Assembly (NCBI GenBank): GCA_025938035.1
Contig: JAICQE010000172.1
Coordinates: 1-9,255, forward strand
Direction of reading: 5' to 3'
DNA length: 9,255 bases
Origin: Vicinamibacteria bacterium
GTDB taxonomy: Bacteria; Acidobacteriota; Vicinamibacteria; Vicinamibacterales; UBA2999
This document shows, one piece after another, positions 1 to 6,780 of this stretch. The position numbers and the translations under genes were made by a program. The notes beneath the pieces were generated by a model. It saw only the letters and a program-made list of their open reading frames with translations, had not been told where the DNA came from and ran no database searches. Each line of letters opens with the position of its first letter. Position 1 is the first letter of the stretch.

Positions 1-462
1 GCCGACCACGATTGCCGGGTCGATCAGACCAAGCACGCCCCAGAGGAAGAAGGTGTCGCCGAACAGATCGCTGCGCAGGCGATCCCAGTCGCCCGCGGCT
101 GACGCGAAGAACTCCTGTGACTTCGCGCGGCGCCTGGCCAGCACGCCGCGGAGCCGCCGATCATCCTGCCCCGCCGCGGACGTCGCTGCAACCTGTTCCC
201 TAATCAACGGCCACAGCCGTTTCGCGCCCGGGTCGAGGTCGTCGCCGGTAGACATGGCGTAGAAGCGGCTGGTGCCGTCGCGGCGCGACACGACCCAGTT
301 GTCGTCGGCAAGCGTTTTCAGCTGCCGGCTGACGCTCGACTGCGGCATCTGGAGCACCGAGCACAGCTCGCTGACCGTCAGCTCCTGCTTTTCGAGGAGC
401 ATGAGCATCCGGCAACGGACCGGGTCGGACAGGGCGGTCATGTGCTCGAGGATGGCGACCAT
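1..462 (-). CDS. ArsR/SmtB-family regulator, probably fused to a SAM-dependent methyltransferase (partial)
   Basis: The 154 residues present begin MVAILEHMTALSDPVR, a typical ArsR opening. A winged helix-turn-helix follows at about residues 28-70, with the recognition helix in MPQSSVSRQLKTL (39-51) and the wing in RRDGTSRFYAM. The canonical ELCVC metal site is absent: the equivalent stretch is SELCSVL with a single cysteine (C34), so metal sensing is unlikely. After the HTH comes a linker helix (about 100-130) and then LFGDTFFLWGVLGLIDPAIVVG. This matches the segment that precedes the SAM-binding GxGxG motif in ArsR-methyltransferase fusions. In other genomes such fusions often sit near methionine/S-adenosylhomocysteine cycle genes; that link is family knowledge and not visible here. 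The gene leaves the window at position 1. The start at 462 is the longest ATG; an in-frame ATG at 441 (residue 8) is possible. Neither has a clear ribosome binding site, so the message may be leaderless. Confidence 0.85.
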   Translation of the reverse strand, partial: MVAILEHMTALSDPVRCRMLMLLEKQELTVSELCSVLQMPQSSVSRQLKTLADDNWVVSRRDGTSRFYAMSTGDDLDPGAKRLWPLIREQVAATSAAGQDDRRLRGVLARRRAKSQEFFASAAGDWDRLRSDLFGDTFFLWGVLGLIDPAIVVG

Positions 463-463
463 T

Positions 464-481
464 TATCCGTGAATCCGGATA
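464..481. promoter_or_regulatory. Inverted repeat at the start of the ArsR-type gene, candidate operator
   Basis: The sequence TATCCG-TGAATC-CGGATA is a perfect 6-base inverted repeat with a 6-base spacer. It begins one base upstream of the proposed ATG at 462 on the minus strand. ArsR-family proteins usually bind short palindromes overlapping their own promoter or start, so autorepression is the simplest reading. The symmetry is seen directly; the binding protein is inferred. Confidence 0.5.
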
Positions 482-482
482 T

Positions 483-896
483 TAGGCTAAATACGGCCCG
501 CGGTCAAGCCCGGCCCCGAGCCCGTGGGTGCGGTTCGCATCGTCAGCGGGACCGTCCAATCAACACGTCGTATCGGCGGCTGTCGGTTGCGCCACGGTGA
601 GACGGGTGCCAGACGCGCGGCGACCACGACGATCACCGTGGTCCAGCCGCGATGCAGATGCTCGATCAGTGCCGACAACAGAGCGTCACAACGCGCGACC
701 GCGACGATGACCTGATACGCGTCGAGGTAGCCCACGAGAACCGTCTGCACCGCGAAGCGGTATGCCGGATGTCATTCGCTGGGCCGTCGCGTCATCGGAC
801 GGCGAGGTGCAGCATGAACTGCAGCAAGTGGCTGCGGGACTATGACGCCAATGCAGAGAAGCGAGGCCCCAGCTACTAGCGTTACAGTACGGAGCC
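483..896. other. Intergenic stretch with no convincing gene
   Basis: About 410 bases separate the ArsR-type gene from treS. Short open frames exist on both strands. The least poor is minus 487-750, which begins with GTG in the segment encoding QTVLVGYLDAYQVIVAVARC. It has GC-rich third positions, but no recognisable domain, no ribosome binding site and a low-complexity end. A plus-strand frame ending at a TAG at 877-879 is equally unremarkable. The region must hold the promoter for the treS group and that for the ArsR-type gene. I could not pick out a convincing -10/-35 pair. The only clear structure is the 9-base inverted repeat at 592-641. Confidence 0.5.
592..641. repeat. 9-base perfect inverted repeat with a 32-base loop
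   Basis: CCACGGTGA at 592-600 is the exact reverse complement of TCACCGTGG at 633-641. The intervening 32 bases are GC-rich. There is no T-run after either arm, so it is not a standard intrinsic terminator. It could be an RNA stem in a leader, a DNA site, or chance. Confidence 0.3.
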
Positions 897-2537
897 GTGC
901 GTGCGTCGAACTGGTATCAGGAGGCCGTCATCTACGAGCTGCCGGTCAAGTCATTCCACGACTCCAACAACGACGGCATTGGTGACTTCCCGGGACTGAT
1001 CGACAAACTCGAATACATCGAGTCGCTCGGCGTCACCTGCCTCTGGCTCCTCCCGTTCTTTCCATCTCCGCTGCGCGACGACGGGTACGACATCGCCGAT
1101 TACTGCCAGGTTCACCCGAGTTACGGCACGCTCGAAGACTTCAAGCGTTTCCTGGATGCCGCGCACGACCGCGGGCTTCGCGTCGTCATCGAGCTGGTGC
1201 TCAATCACACCTCCGAGCAGCACGCCTGGTTCCAGCGCGCACGGCAGGCGCCCCCGGGTTCGGTCGAACGCGACTTTTACGTCTGGAGCGACACCGACAC
1301 GAAGTACAGCGACGCGCGGGTCATCTTTTCGGACGCCGAGCGCTCCAACTGGACGTGGGACACGTGCGCGCAGGCGTACTACTGGCACCGGTTCTTTCAT
1401 CACCAGCCGGATCTCAACTTCGACAACCCTGCCGTTCTGCAGGAGATGCTCCGTGTCGTGGACTTCTGGCTGGACCTCGGGGTCGACGGGTTCCGACTCG
1501 ACGCGGTGCCCTATCTGGCCGAACGCGAGGGCACGTCGTGCGAGAACCTGCCCGCGACGCATGCGGTGCTGAAGGCGATTCGCCGTCATCTGAACGACCG
1601 TTGGCCGCACTGCATGCTGCTGGCCGAAGCGAACCAGGCGCCTGCTGATCTCTGCGCGTACTTCGGCGACGATGACGAGTGCCACATGGCGTATCACTTC
1701 CCGCTCATGCCGCGTGTCTTCATGGGGCTGCACGTGGAAGATCGCCAGCCGATCGTCGACGTGATGCGCGCGACGCCGCAGATTCCCGCCCGCTGCCAGT
1801 GGGCGCTCTTTCTGCGCAATCACGACGAGCTGACGCTCGAGATGGTGAACGACGATGAACGCGACTATATGCACCTTGCCTACAGCGCCGATCCGCAGAT
1901 GCGCCTCCACCTCGGCATCCGCCGCCGGCTCGCGCCGTTGCTGGACAACAATCGACGGCGCATCGAGCTATTGAACAGCTTGCTGTTCTCGTTGCCCGGA
2001 ACTCCGATCGTGTACTACGGTGACGAGATCGGAATGGGCGACAACACCTATCTTGGCGACCGGAACGGCGTGCGCACGCCGATGCAATGGACGAGCGATC
2101 GGAACGCCCGGTTCTCGCGCGCGGATCCGGCGCGGCTGTACAGTCCGCTCATCATGGACCCGATCTACGGGTACCAGGCCGTCAACGTGGAGGCCCAGGA
2201 GCGTGACGGTTCCTCGCTGCTGCAGTGGATGCGGAACATGATCGGGTTGCGGAAGCTGTTTCCCGCATTCGGTCTGGGTGATCTGGCGTTCATCGAGCCG
2301 GTGAACCGGAGCGTGCTGGCCTACCTCAGACGCTATGACGGCGACACGATCTTGTGTGTGGCGAACCTCTCGCGGTCCGTTCAACCGGTCGAACTCGATT
2401 TGAGCGCGTTCGCGGGCTTCACCCCTGTCGAAATGATCGGCTACACCGATTTCCCGGTGATCGGGCACGCGCCGTACTTCCTGGCGCTGGGTCCTTATGG
2501 CTTCTACTGGTTCGAGCTTCAGCGCCGCAGCGTCTGA
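897..2537 (+). CDS. treS: Trehalose synthase (maltose alpha-D-glucosyltransferase), GH13
   Basis: The 546-residue protein is a full-length member of the TreS branch of GH13, which interconverts maltose and trehalose in the cytoplasm by intramolecular transglucosylation. It opens [19 protein letters not shown] and carries the family landmarks in order: DDGYDIADY (61-69), ELVLNHTS (99-106), [10 protein letters not shown] with the nucleophile D202, LLAEANQ with the acid/base E244, and RNHDELT with the third catalytic Asp D310. GVRTPMQW follows at 391-398, and the C-terminal beta domain ends in GFYWFELQ. There is no fused maltokinase domain and no maltokinase gene nearby, so a GlgE-type route is not evident here. 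The GTG at 897 is the only sensible start: the protein begins at the usual place, six residues before [13 protein letters not shown] at 891-894 lies too close for a normal ribosome binding site, so the message may be leaderless. The 3' end overlaps the next gene by 41 bases. Confidence 0.96.
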   Translation: MRASNWYQEAVIYELPVKSFHDSNNDGIGDFPGLIDKLEYIESLGVTCLWLLPFFPSPLRDDGYDIADYCQVHPSYGTLEDFKRFLDAAHDRGLRVVIELVLNHTSEQHAWFQRARQAPPGSVERDFYVWSDTDTKYSDARVIFSDAERSNWTWDTCAQAYYWHRFFHHQPDLNFDNPAVLQEMLRVVDFWLDLGVDGFRLDAVPYLAEREGTSCENLPATHAVLKAIRRHLNDRWPHCMLLAEANQAPADLCAYFGDDDECHMAYHFPLMPRVFMGLHVEDRQPIVDVMRATPQIPARCQWALFLRNHDELTLEMVNDDERDYMHLAYSADPQMRLHLGIRRRLAPLLDNNRRRIELLNSLLFSLPGTPIVYYGDEIGMGDNTYLGDRNGVRTPMQWTSDRNARFSRADPARLYSPLIMDPIYGYQAVNVEAQERDGSSLLQWMRNMIGLRKLFPAFGLGDLAFIEPVNRSVLAYLRRYDGDTILCVANLSRSVQPVELDLSAFAGFTPVEMIGYTDFPVIGHAPYFLALGPYGFYWFELQRRSV

Positions 2538-3783
2538 GACCGGACCGGCCCCCGGTCCCGTCGTCGCCGGTCTGCTGACGTTCCAGGACGCAGCCACGGT
2601 CGCCGGCGTCGCCACGGCGATTCGCGACGGACTCGACGGCCATTTTGCCCGCGTGGACAACCGCATCGTGCTCGTGGATGCGGGATCGAGCGACGGCACC
2701 ATGGCGCGCGCCCGCGACTCGCTGGTCGGCGCCAACTTCGTCGAGGCGACGACCGACCGTTCGACCGCGGACCTGCTCGAGATCCCCTACCACGGGCTGC
2801 CGGGAAAAGCGCGCGCCGTCCACGCCGTGCTGACGGCGGCACGAGATCTCCGTGCGCGCGCGTGCGTGATGTTCGATGGCGGCGTCAGCACGGTCTCCGC
2901 CGAGTGGGTGACGTCGCTGGTGTCGCCGGTGATCGATCGCGACCTCGATTTCGTCTCGGCCTTCTACGAGCGGCATCGCTTCGACGGCGCCCTGACCAGA
3001 GCCATCGTGTATCCCGTCGTCCGCGCATTGTACGGCGTGCGCCTGCGTCAGCCGGCGACCGCGGAATTCGCCTGCTCGTTGCGGTTCGTCGAGCATGCGC
3101 TCGGAGAGGCGCTGTGGAATCACCCCGCCGCGCAGGTCGGCGTCGACATGTGGCTCGCCACCGCCGCCGCCTCGGGCGGCTTCCGCATCGGCGAAGCCGA
3201 AGTGGGATTGCGCGCGCACGGGTCACGGGGCGAAGCGGGACTCGATCTCGGCGCCACGATCGCGCAGGTCGTGGGCGCGCTCTTCACGGACCTCGAGCGC
3301 CACGCCGCGATCTGGCAGCGTCCGCGCCCACCCGCTGCGGTTGACCACCTCGCCGGAGGGCCGACTGCACCCGCGCCGCAGCCGGGACCCGTCGACGTCG
3401 AGCGGCTGATCGAAACGTTCAGGCTCGGCTACCGCGAGCTGCGTGATCTGTGGGCGTCGGTTCTGCCCCCGCTGACGATTCTGGACCTGAAGCACCTGGT
3501 CGCCGGGTCCGGCGACGCGTTTGCCATGGACGACCAGTTGTGGGCCCGCATCGTGTATGACTTCGCACTCGGCTGCCGACTTCGTGTCGTCGCCCGCGAC
3601 CATCTGCTGCGCTCGCTGGCGCCGCTCTATTCCGGCTGGCTGGCGTCTTACATCCTGCAGGTACGCAATGTATCTCCCGAGGCCGTTGATCAGCGCGTCG
3701 AGGCGATCGCGGCGGCATTCGAATCCCAGAAGAACTATCTGATCGCCCGATGGCGCTGGCCTGAGCGCCGCCGGAGCGGATGA
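2497..3783 (+). CDS. GT-A glycosyltransferase related to glucosylglycerate/mannosylglycerate synthases
   Basis: This 428-residue cytoplasmic protein starts inside treS in another frame. The N-terminal half is a GT-A fold: [16 protein letters not shown] (22-37), the nucleotide-binding loop VDAGSSDGT (60-68), [12 protein letters not shown] (101-112), and [13 protein letters not shown] (125-137) where the family has its metal-binding DxD. Next come [18 protein letters not shown] (156-173), GVDMWL (215-220) and RAH (239-241), whose His may be a metal ligand. A Pro/Ala-rich linker (about 275-300) leads to an all-helical C-terminal part (300-420). The overall plan resembles the single-step glucosylglycerate and mannosylglycerate synthases, which join a nucleotide-activated sugar to D-glycerate to make a compatible solute. 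That comparison is from memory and the donor and acceptor are not proven. Two sites are unusual: DGG replaces DxD at 127-129, and TAE (188-190) stands where relatives have a GGD/GGE-like motif. It could use a different substrate or be weakly active. Confidence 0.78.
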   Translation: MASTGSSFSAAASETGPAPGPVVAGLLTFQDAATVAGVATAIRDGLDGHFARVDNRIVLVDAGSSDGTMARARDSLVGANFVEATTDRSTADLLEIPYHGLPGKARAVHAVLTAARDLRARACVMFDGGVSTVSAEWVTSLVSPVIDRDLDFVSAFYERHRFDGALTRAIVYPVVRALYGVRLRQPATAEFACSLRFVEHALGEALWNHPAAQVGVDMWLATAAASGGFRIGEAEVGLRAHGSRGEAGLDLGATIAQVVGALFTDLERHAAIWQRPRPPAAVDHLAGGPTAPAPQPGPVDVERLIETFRLGYRELRDLWASVLPPLTILDLKHLVAGSGDAFAMDDQLWARIVYDFALGCRLRVVARDHLLRSLAPLYSGWLASYILQVRNVSPEAVDQRVEAIAAAFESQKNYLIARWRWPERRRSG

Positions 3784-3791
3784 GGAACCGA

Positions 3792-3797
3792 AAGGAG
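3792..3797 (+). promoter_or_regulatory. Strong ribosome binding site of the channel-like gene
   Basis: AAGGAG lies seven bases before the ATG at 3805, within the 21-base gap after the glycosyltransferase stop. It fixes this start and indicates independent, efficient translation, unlike the two upstream genes, which lack clear sites. Confidence 0.8.
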
Positions 3798-3804
3798 TAG
3801 TGCG

Positions 3805-4497
3805 ATGGGGGAACAGTTCAACCGGGCGCTGTCGCAGGCCGGCACCCGTATCGTCGAGAACATCGCGAGCCTCCTGCCCGGCGCGCTCGTCTTCGTCGGC
3901 ATGCTGCTCGTGGCGTTCCTCATCGCCCTCGCGATCCGGTCGGCGCTGCGCCGCGGTCTGACGAGGCTCGAGTTCGATCGACGCCTCGATCGATTCGGTC
4001 TGTCGATGACGGAATGGACGACGTCCGGGAGCGCGTCGGTGCTGGTCGCGTCGATTGCCTATTGGATCGTGTTGTCGCTGGGCCTGCTTCTCGGCCTGAC
4101 CGCCCTGGACGCCACGTTGCCGACACAGTTCGCCGTCTCGGTCCTCCAGTACGTGCCGCATCTCGTGGCCGCGATCATGATTCTGGTGGTGGGCGCCGTC
4201 GTGGCCAGGTTCTTGGCGCGCGCGATGCTGATCAGCGCCGTCAACATGGGCGTGCAGCACGCGCGGTTACTCAGCGTCGGCATCAAATGGCTCGTGCTGC
4301 TCGTGGCCGCGGCCATGGCGCTCGATCACATCGGCATCGGACGGACGGCGCTCCTGCTCGCGTTCGGGATCATATTTGGAGGCGTAGTGTTCGCCATCGC
4401 ACTGGCAGTTGGCCTGGGTGCACGCGACGTCGTCAGCCGAACGCTCGAACGTCAGCTCCGGAAGCCGCCGGTGGAGGACACGATCAACCACGTGTGA
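3805..4497 (+). CDS. Small MscS-like/conserved-TM-helix membrane protein
   Basis: The 230-residue protein is strongly hydrophobic, with about five predicted membrane helices at residues 24-44, 78-101, 117-137, 156-173 and 181-204. It resembles the 'conserved TM helix' (CmpX-like) proteins related to mechanosensitive channels. The final helix, rich in Gly and Ala and followed by GLGARDVVSRTLERQL, is like the pore-lining TM3 and its amphipathic continuation in MscS. The chain ends about 25 residues later, at INHV. The cytoplasmic beta and alpha/beta vestibule domains of MscS are therefore absent. Between helices 1 and 2 lies a charged loop (45-70; RRGLTRLEFDRRLDRFGL) that probably faces the cytoplasm. 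It is last in a run of three genes after trehalose synthase and the glycosyltransferase, which suggests solute release or tension sensing during osmotic change. Channel activity is an inference from resemblance. Confidence 0.8.
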   Translation: MGEQFNRALSQAGTRIVENIASLLPGALVFVGMLLVAFLIALAIRSALRRGLTRLEFDRRLDRFGLSMTEWTTSGSASVLVASIAYWIVLSLGLLLGLTALDATLPTQFAVSVLQYVPHLVAAIMILVVGAVVARFLARAMLISAVNMGVQHARLLSVGIKWLVLLVAAAMALDHIGIGRTALLLAFGIIFGGVVFAIALAVGLGARDVVSRTLERQLRKPPVEDTINHV

Positions 4498-4499
4498 GT

Positions 4500-4541
4500 G
4501 ATGCCGGGGGTATTGGCCCGGAGGAACACCCCCTTCGCATC
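4500..4541. terminator. Hairpin between convergent genes, probable bidirectional terminator
   Basis: GATGC (4500-4504) pairs with GCATC (4537-4541), and GGGGGT (4506-4511) pairs with ACCCCC (4528-4533), giving an 11-pair interrupted stem around a 16-base loop. It fills almost the whole 48-base gap between the channel-like gene and the convergent esterase gene. No proper U-tract follows on the plus strand, only TTT near 4544, so the efficiency of termination is uncertain. Confidence 0.5.
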
Positions 4542-4545
4542 GATT

Positions 4546-5514
4546 TCAGCGCGCCGCTGGTTTGGAGTGCTTGGCGAAGAACTCGTAGATGTCCGACATG
4601 GAGGCGGCCATGATCGGGCCGTGCGTCACTCCCGGATGCTCCTTGTATTCATAGGCCATCTGGAGCTCCTTCATCGTGTCCACCCACATCCGTACGTTCG
4701 CCACCGGCACAGCCTCGTCGGCATCGCCCATGCTCACGAGCAGGGGGACTCCACCGTCCTTGATGGCCTGCAGGACCTTGGCGCGGTCGTTCGTCATCCC
4801 CATTGCCGCCGGTGCGATGGGCGCAAGCGCCGCCCAGAGATGCGCGTGCTTCGAACCCAGGTAGTAGGTTCCGGCGCCTCCCATCGAGTGGCCCATGAGA
4901 TAGATCCGGCTCTCGTCGACGTTGAATTCCTTGCGAACCATGTCGAGCACGGTCATGACGTCTTTCTCGCTCGCCTCCCGTACCTTGGCTGGCTCAGTGA
5001 TCGCCGTGCCGCCGATCACAGGGCGCGCCGCACCGGCGTTGGGGGGCTGTCCGATTCCCACACCGCGTCCGCGCTGAGCACCGGCCGCATTCGCTCCGCC
5101 GGCGCGCGGCGCACCCGGGGGGATACCGTACCAGCCGCCGGAGTTGTAGCCCATCGGCGCCACCAGGATGTAACCGCCCTGTTCCGCTAACTCGACGGCG
5201 CGCAGGCTCTCCCGGACCATGGTGTTCTGGTCTCCACCAAGGCCGTGCAGCGAGACGATGAGAGGACTCTTCCTGTCCTTCGTCACCTTGGAAGACACGA
5301 ACAAGGCATAAGGCATCTGCTCGTTCGTGTCGGCAAACGTATACGTCCGCTGCTGCACACGGGAATCGACCGCACCGCGGCCGCCTCCGCGACCGGCCTG
5401 TGGCGCGCCGGCAACCGGAGCCGTTGGCGCCGTCTGCTGCGCCAAGGTTGCCAACTGCACACTGACTGTCAATCCGGCCACGAGAATGGCGCGTACGACG
5501 TTTCTCGATGTCAT
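4546..5514 (-). CDS. Secreted alpha/beta-hydrolase (carboxylesterase/PHB-depolymerase-like)
   Basis: The 322-residue protein begins with a Sec signal peptide: Arg at 4 and 8, a hydrophobic core at 9-24, and likely cleavage in TLA-QQ after residue 25. A Pro/Gly/Arg linker containing GRGGGRG follows, then an alpha/beta-hydrolase domain from about residue 55. The oxyanion motif is SLHGLGG (88-94), and the nucleophile elbow is GHSMGG with S210. The acid is probably D264 or D266 in SMGDADEAVP, and the base is H298 in GVTHGP. This fits a periplasmic or extracellular esterase of the phospholipase/carboxylesterase or LpqC-like groups; the substrate is unknown. A Gly/Ala/Arg-rich insert (about 133-177) interrupts the domain before the nucleophile helix. 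The reading frame extends upstream to 5628, but GGAGG five bases before the ATG at 5514, followed at once by a signal peptide, makes 5514 the start. It lies 47 bases downstream of the broken receptor gene on the same strand, so the two were probably co-transcribed. Confidence 0.88.
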   Translation of the reverse strand: MTSRNVVRAILVAGLTVSVQLATLAQQTAPTAPVAGAPQAGRGGGRGAVDSRVQQRTYTFADTNEQMPYALFVSSKVTKDRKSPLIVSLHGLGGDQNTMVRESLRAVELAEQGGYILVAPMGYNSGGWYGIPPGAPRAGGANAAGAQRGRGVGIGQPPNAGAARPVIGGTAITEPAKVREASEKDVMTVLDMVRKEFNVDESRIYLMGHSMGGAGTYYLGSKHAHLWAALAPIAPAAMGMTNDRAKVLQAIKDGGVPLLVSMGDADEAVPVANVRMWVDTMKELQMAYEYKEHPGVTHGPIMAASMSDIYEFFAKHSKPAAR

Positions 5515-5561
5515 CGTTCCTCCGCTCATGTCGGCCACACATCGGTGGCGGTTCGCGTGTG

Positions 5562-6624
5562 TCAGAAGCTCACCGTAAGGTTCATCCGCGCGAATCGCGG
5601 AGTGTAAATCGCCGTCGGGTTCTTCCATGTCCCACCCAACGCTGTGTTGCCGGTGCTGAACTGATACGTCCCTGCGTAGCCGGTCGCGTAGTTGGTGTTC
5701 AGGAGGTTCTCGCCGTCCACGCCGATGTCCAGCCGTTTTCCGCTGAAGCGGAAGACCTTGGCCACGCGCAGATCGAGCTGCGTGCGGCGATTGTCTGCGT
5801 ACAACCGGTGCTCGTTGTCGAGCAGGGCGACATTCGTGTTGCCTCCCAGGGTTCCGCCTGGCGGCACTCGCCCGAGGAGCTGCACGACGACGCTATTGGG
5901 CACCGGCCAGGTTGCGTGCAGGGCCAGTGGGGGCTGGGAGCGGACCGTCGCGCTGAGCAGTACGTCCACGAGCGGGATCGTCGTAGATCAGGGACGAGCC
6001 ACCGCCGCCCGCGAACGCGTTGGCAACGGGCATGCCGTTCATGTTGAAGCGGCCTTCGCTGACCGGGCCGCCTCGCGCGAAAAAGAACACCAGACCAGGC
6101 GATGGGCCCAAAGCCGCGCCAAAGGTTTCCAGGCCGGGGATCATGGTGATGAGCGATCCCGTCGAACGCGTTCCCGGGAGCACCGAAATCACGTCGCCGT
6201 CTATCACCGCCTCGCGGCGCGTGGACTGGACGTCCACTGTCGGCGTTTCACCGGTGACGACGATGGTTTCCTGGAGCGTGCCGACGCGCATGTCGATCGG
6301 AATGGTCAACGTGGCCGATCCCGCGAGCTGAACAACCTCCCGCTTCACCTGACTGAAGCCTTCCAGCGTGAAAGTCAGCGTGTAGACGCCAGGGTCCAGA
6401 TTGACGATTCGGTAGTTCCCGGCATTGTCGGTGACGACGGTCCGTACCTTTTCGATGAGCGCGGGACTCGCGGCCTCGACCGTGACGCCGGGCAGCACGC
6501 CGCCCGATGCGTCGCGCACCGTTCCAGTCAGGGTTCCCCGTCCTACAGCGCCCTGCGCCGCCGCGAGCGCTGGAAGGAGCACGTAGATGGAGGTGATCGT
6601 CCACAACCTCAGGATTCCACGCAT
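5562..6624 (-). pseudogene. TonB-dependent receptor with carboxypeptidase-regulatory-like domain, internally deleted and frameshifted
   Basis: The gene starts at 6624 after a strong AAGGAGG site and encodes a signal peptide ending LPALAAAQ (17-24). A carboxypeptidase-regulatory-like beta-sandwich follows (about 30-110; GTVRDASGGVLPGVTVE and NYRIVNLDPGVYTL). Then come a TonB-box-like ETIVVTGETPTVD (119-131) and the start of the plug up to GGGGSSLIYD (206-215). There the reading shifts by one frame into the last part of a beta-barrel. That part contains LSATVRSQPP, DNEHRLYADNRRTQLDLRVAKVF and ENLLNTNYATG, and it ends NLTVSF* with the terminal Phe typical of outer-membrane proteins. Only about 355 residues remain of a protein usually around 900-1,100, so roughly 600-700 residues of plug and barrel are missing. 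The upstream frame runs on to a stop at 5893; the downstream frame is open from about 5979. The remnant cannot form a receptor. Junction position about 5970-5990. Confidence 0.85.
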
Positions 6625-6740
6625 ACGAACCCTCCTTGTAGCGGTTGGTGTGACCCTGGGCGGCAGAGCCTGGACAGGCCCGCCGCAGCGCGGGTGCGGC
6701 CGGATACTGACGAAGGGGACCCGGACCGTCAATCGTGATG

Positions 6741-6763
6741 AGCGATATTCCGCTGCGGAATAA
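6741..6763. promoter_or_regulatory. Palindromic element 1, candidate operator
   Basis: TATTCCG-CTG-CGGAATA (6746-6762) is a perfect 7-base inverted repeat with a 3-base centre, preceded by AGCGA. It is the first copy of a direct repeat whose second copy starts exactly 40 bases later. The form resembles dimer sites of several regulator families, including IclR-type TTCCGC/GCGGAA sites. No regulator gene is adjacent, so the family is a guess. Confidence 0.55.
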
Positions 6764-6770
6764 ATCGCGC

Positions 6771-6776
6771 TATGCT
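6771..6776 (+). promoter_or_regulatory. Possible -10 element of the DUF1592 gene promoter
   Basis: TATGCT lies between the two palindromes, 17 bases after TTCCGC (6748-6753), which is a poor -35. Transcription would start near 6783, inside element 2. The match to consensus is weak; the placement between two putative operator copies is the main reason to list it. Confidence 0.2.
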
Positions 6777-6780
6777 CGAC

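Noticed and set aside
487..750. 87-residue minus-strand frame in the gap before treS
   Set aside because: The first half looks protein-like, but there is no ribosome binding site, no recognised domain and a disordered Pro/Arg-rich end; kept only as a note in the gap entry.
951..1910. Long open frame on the minus strand opposite treS
   Set aside because: It is antisense to a clearly conserved GH13 gene, its translation is Arg/Val/His-rich without domains, and GC-rich third positions explain the openness.
1968..2735. Minus-strand open frame across the treS-glycosyltransferase junction
   Set aside because: Low-complexity translation, opposite two conserved genes, with no ribosome binding site or recognisable motif.
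3223..4260. 345-residue minus-strand frame opposite the glycosyltransferase and channel genes
   Set aside because: Gln/Arg/His-rich shadow of two genes whose sense-strand proteins make structural sense.
5515..5628. 38-residue N-terminal extension of the esterase frame
   Set aside because: A strong GGAGG site and a signal peptide at the ATG at 5514 give a better start, and the extension overlaps the end of the receptor gene.
5692..6738. 348-residue plus-strand frame opposite the receptor remnant
   Set aside because: The minus strand encodes recognisable receptor domains; the plus-strand translation is Arg/Ser-rich with no family resemblance.
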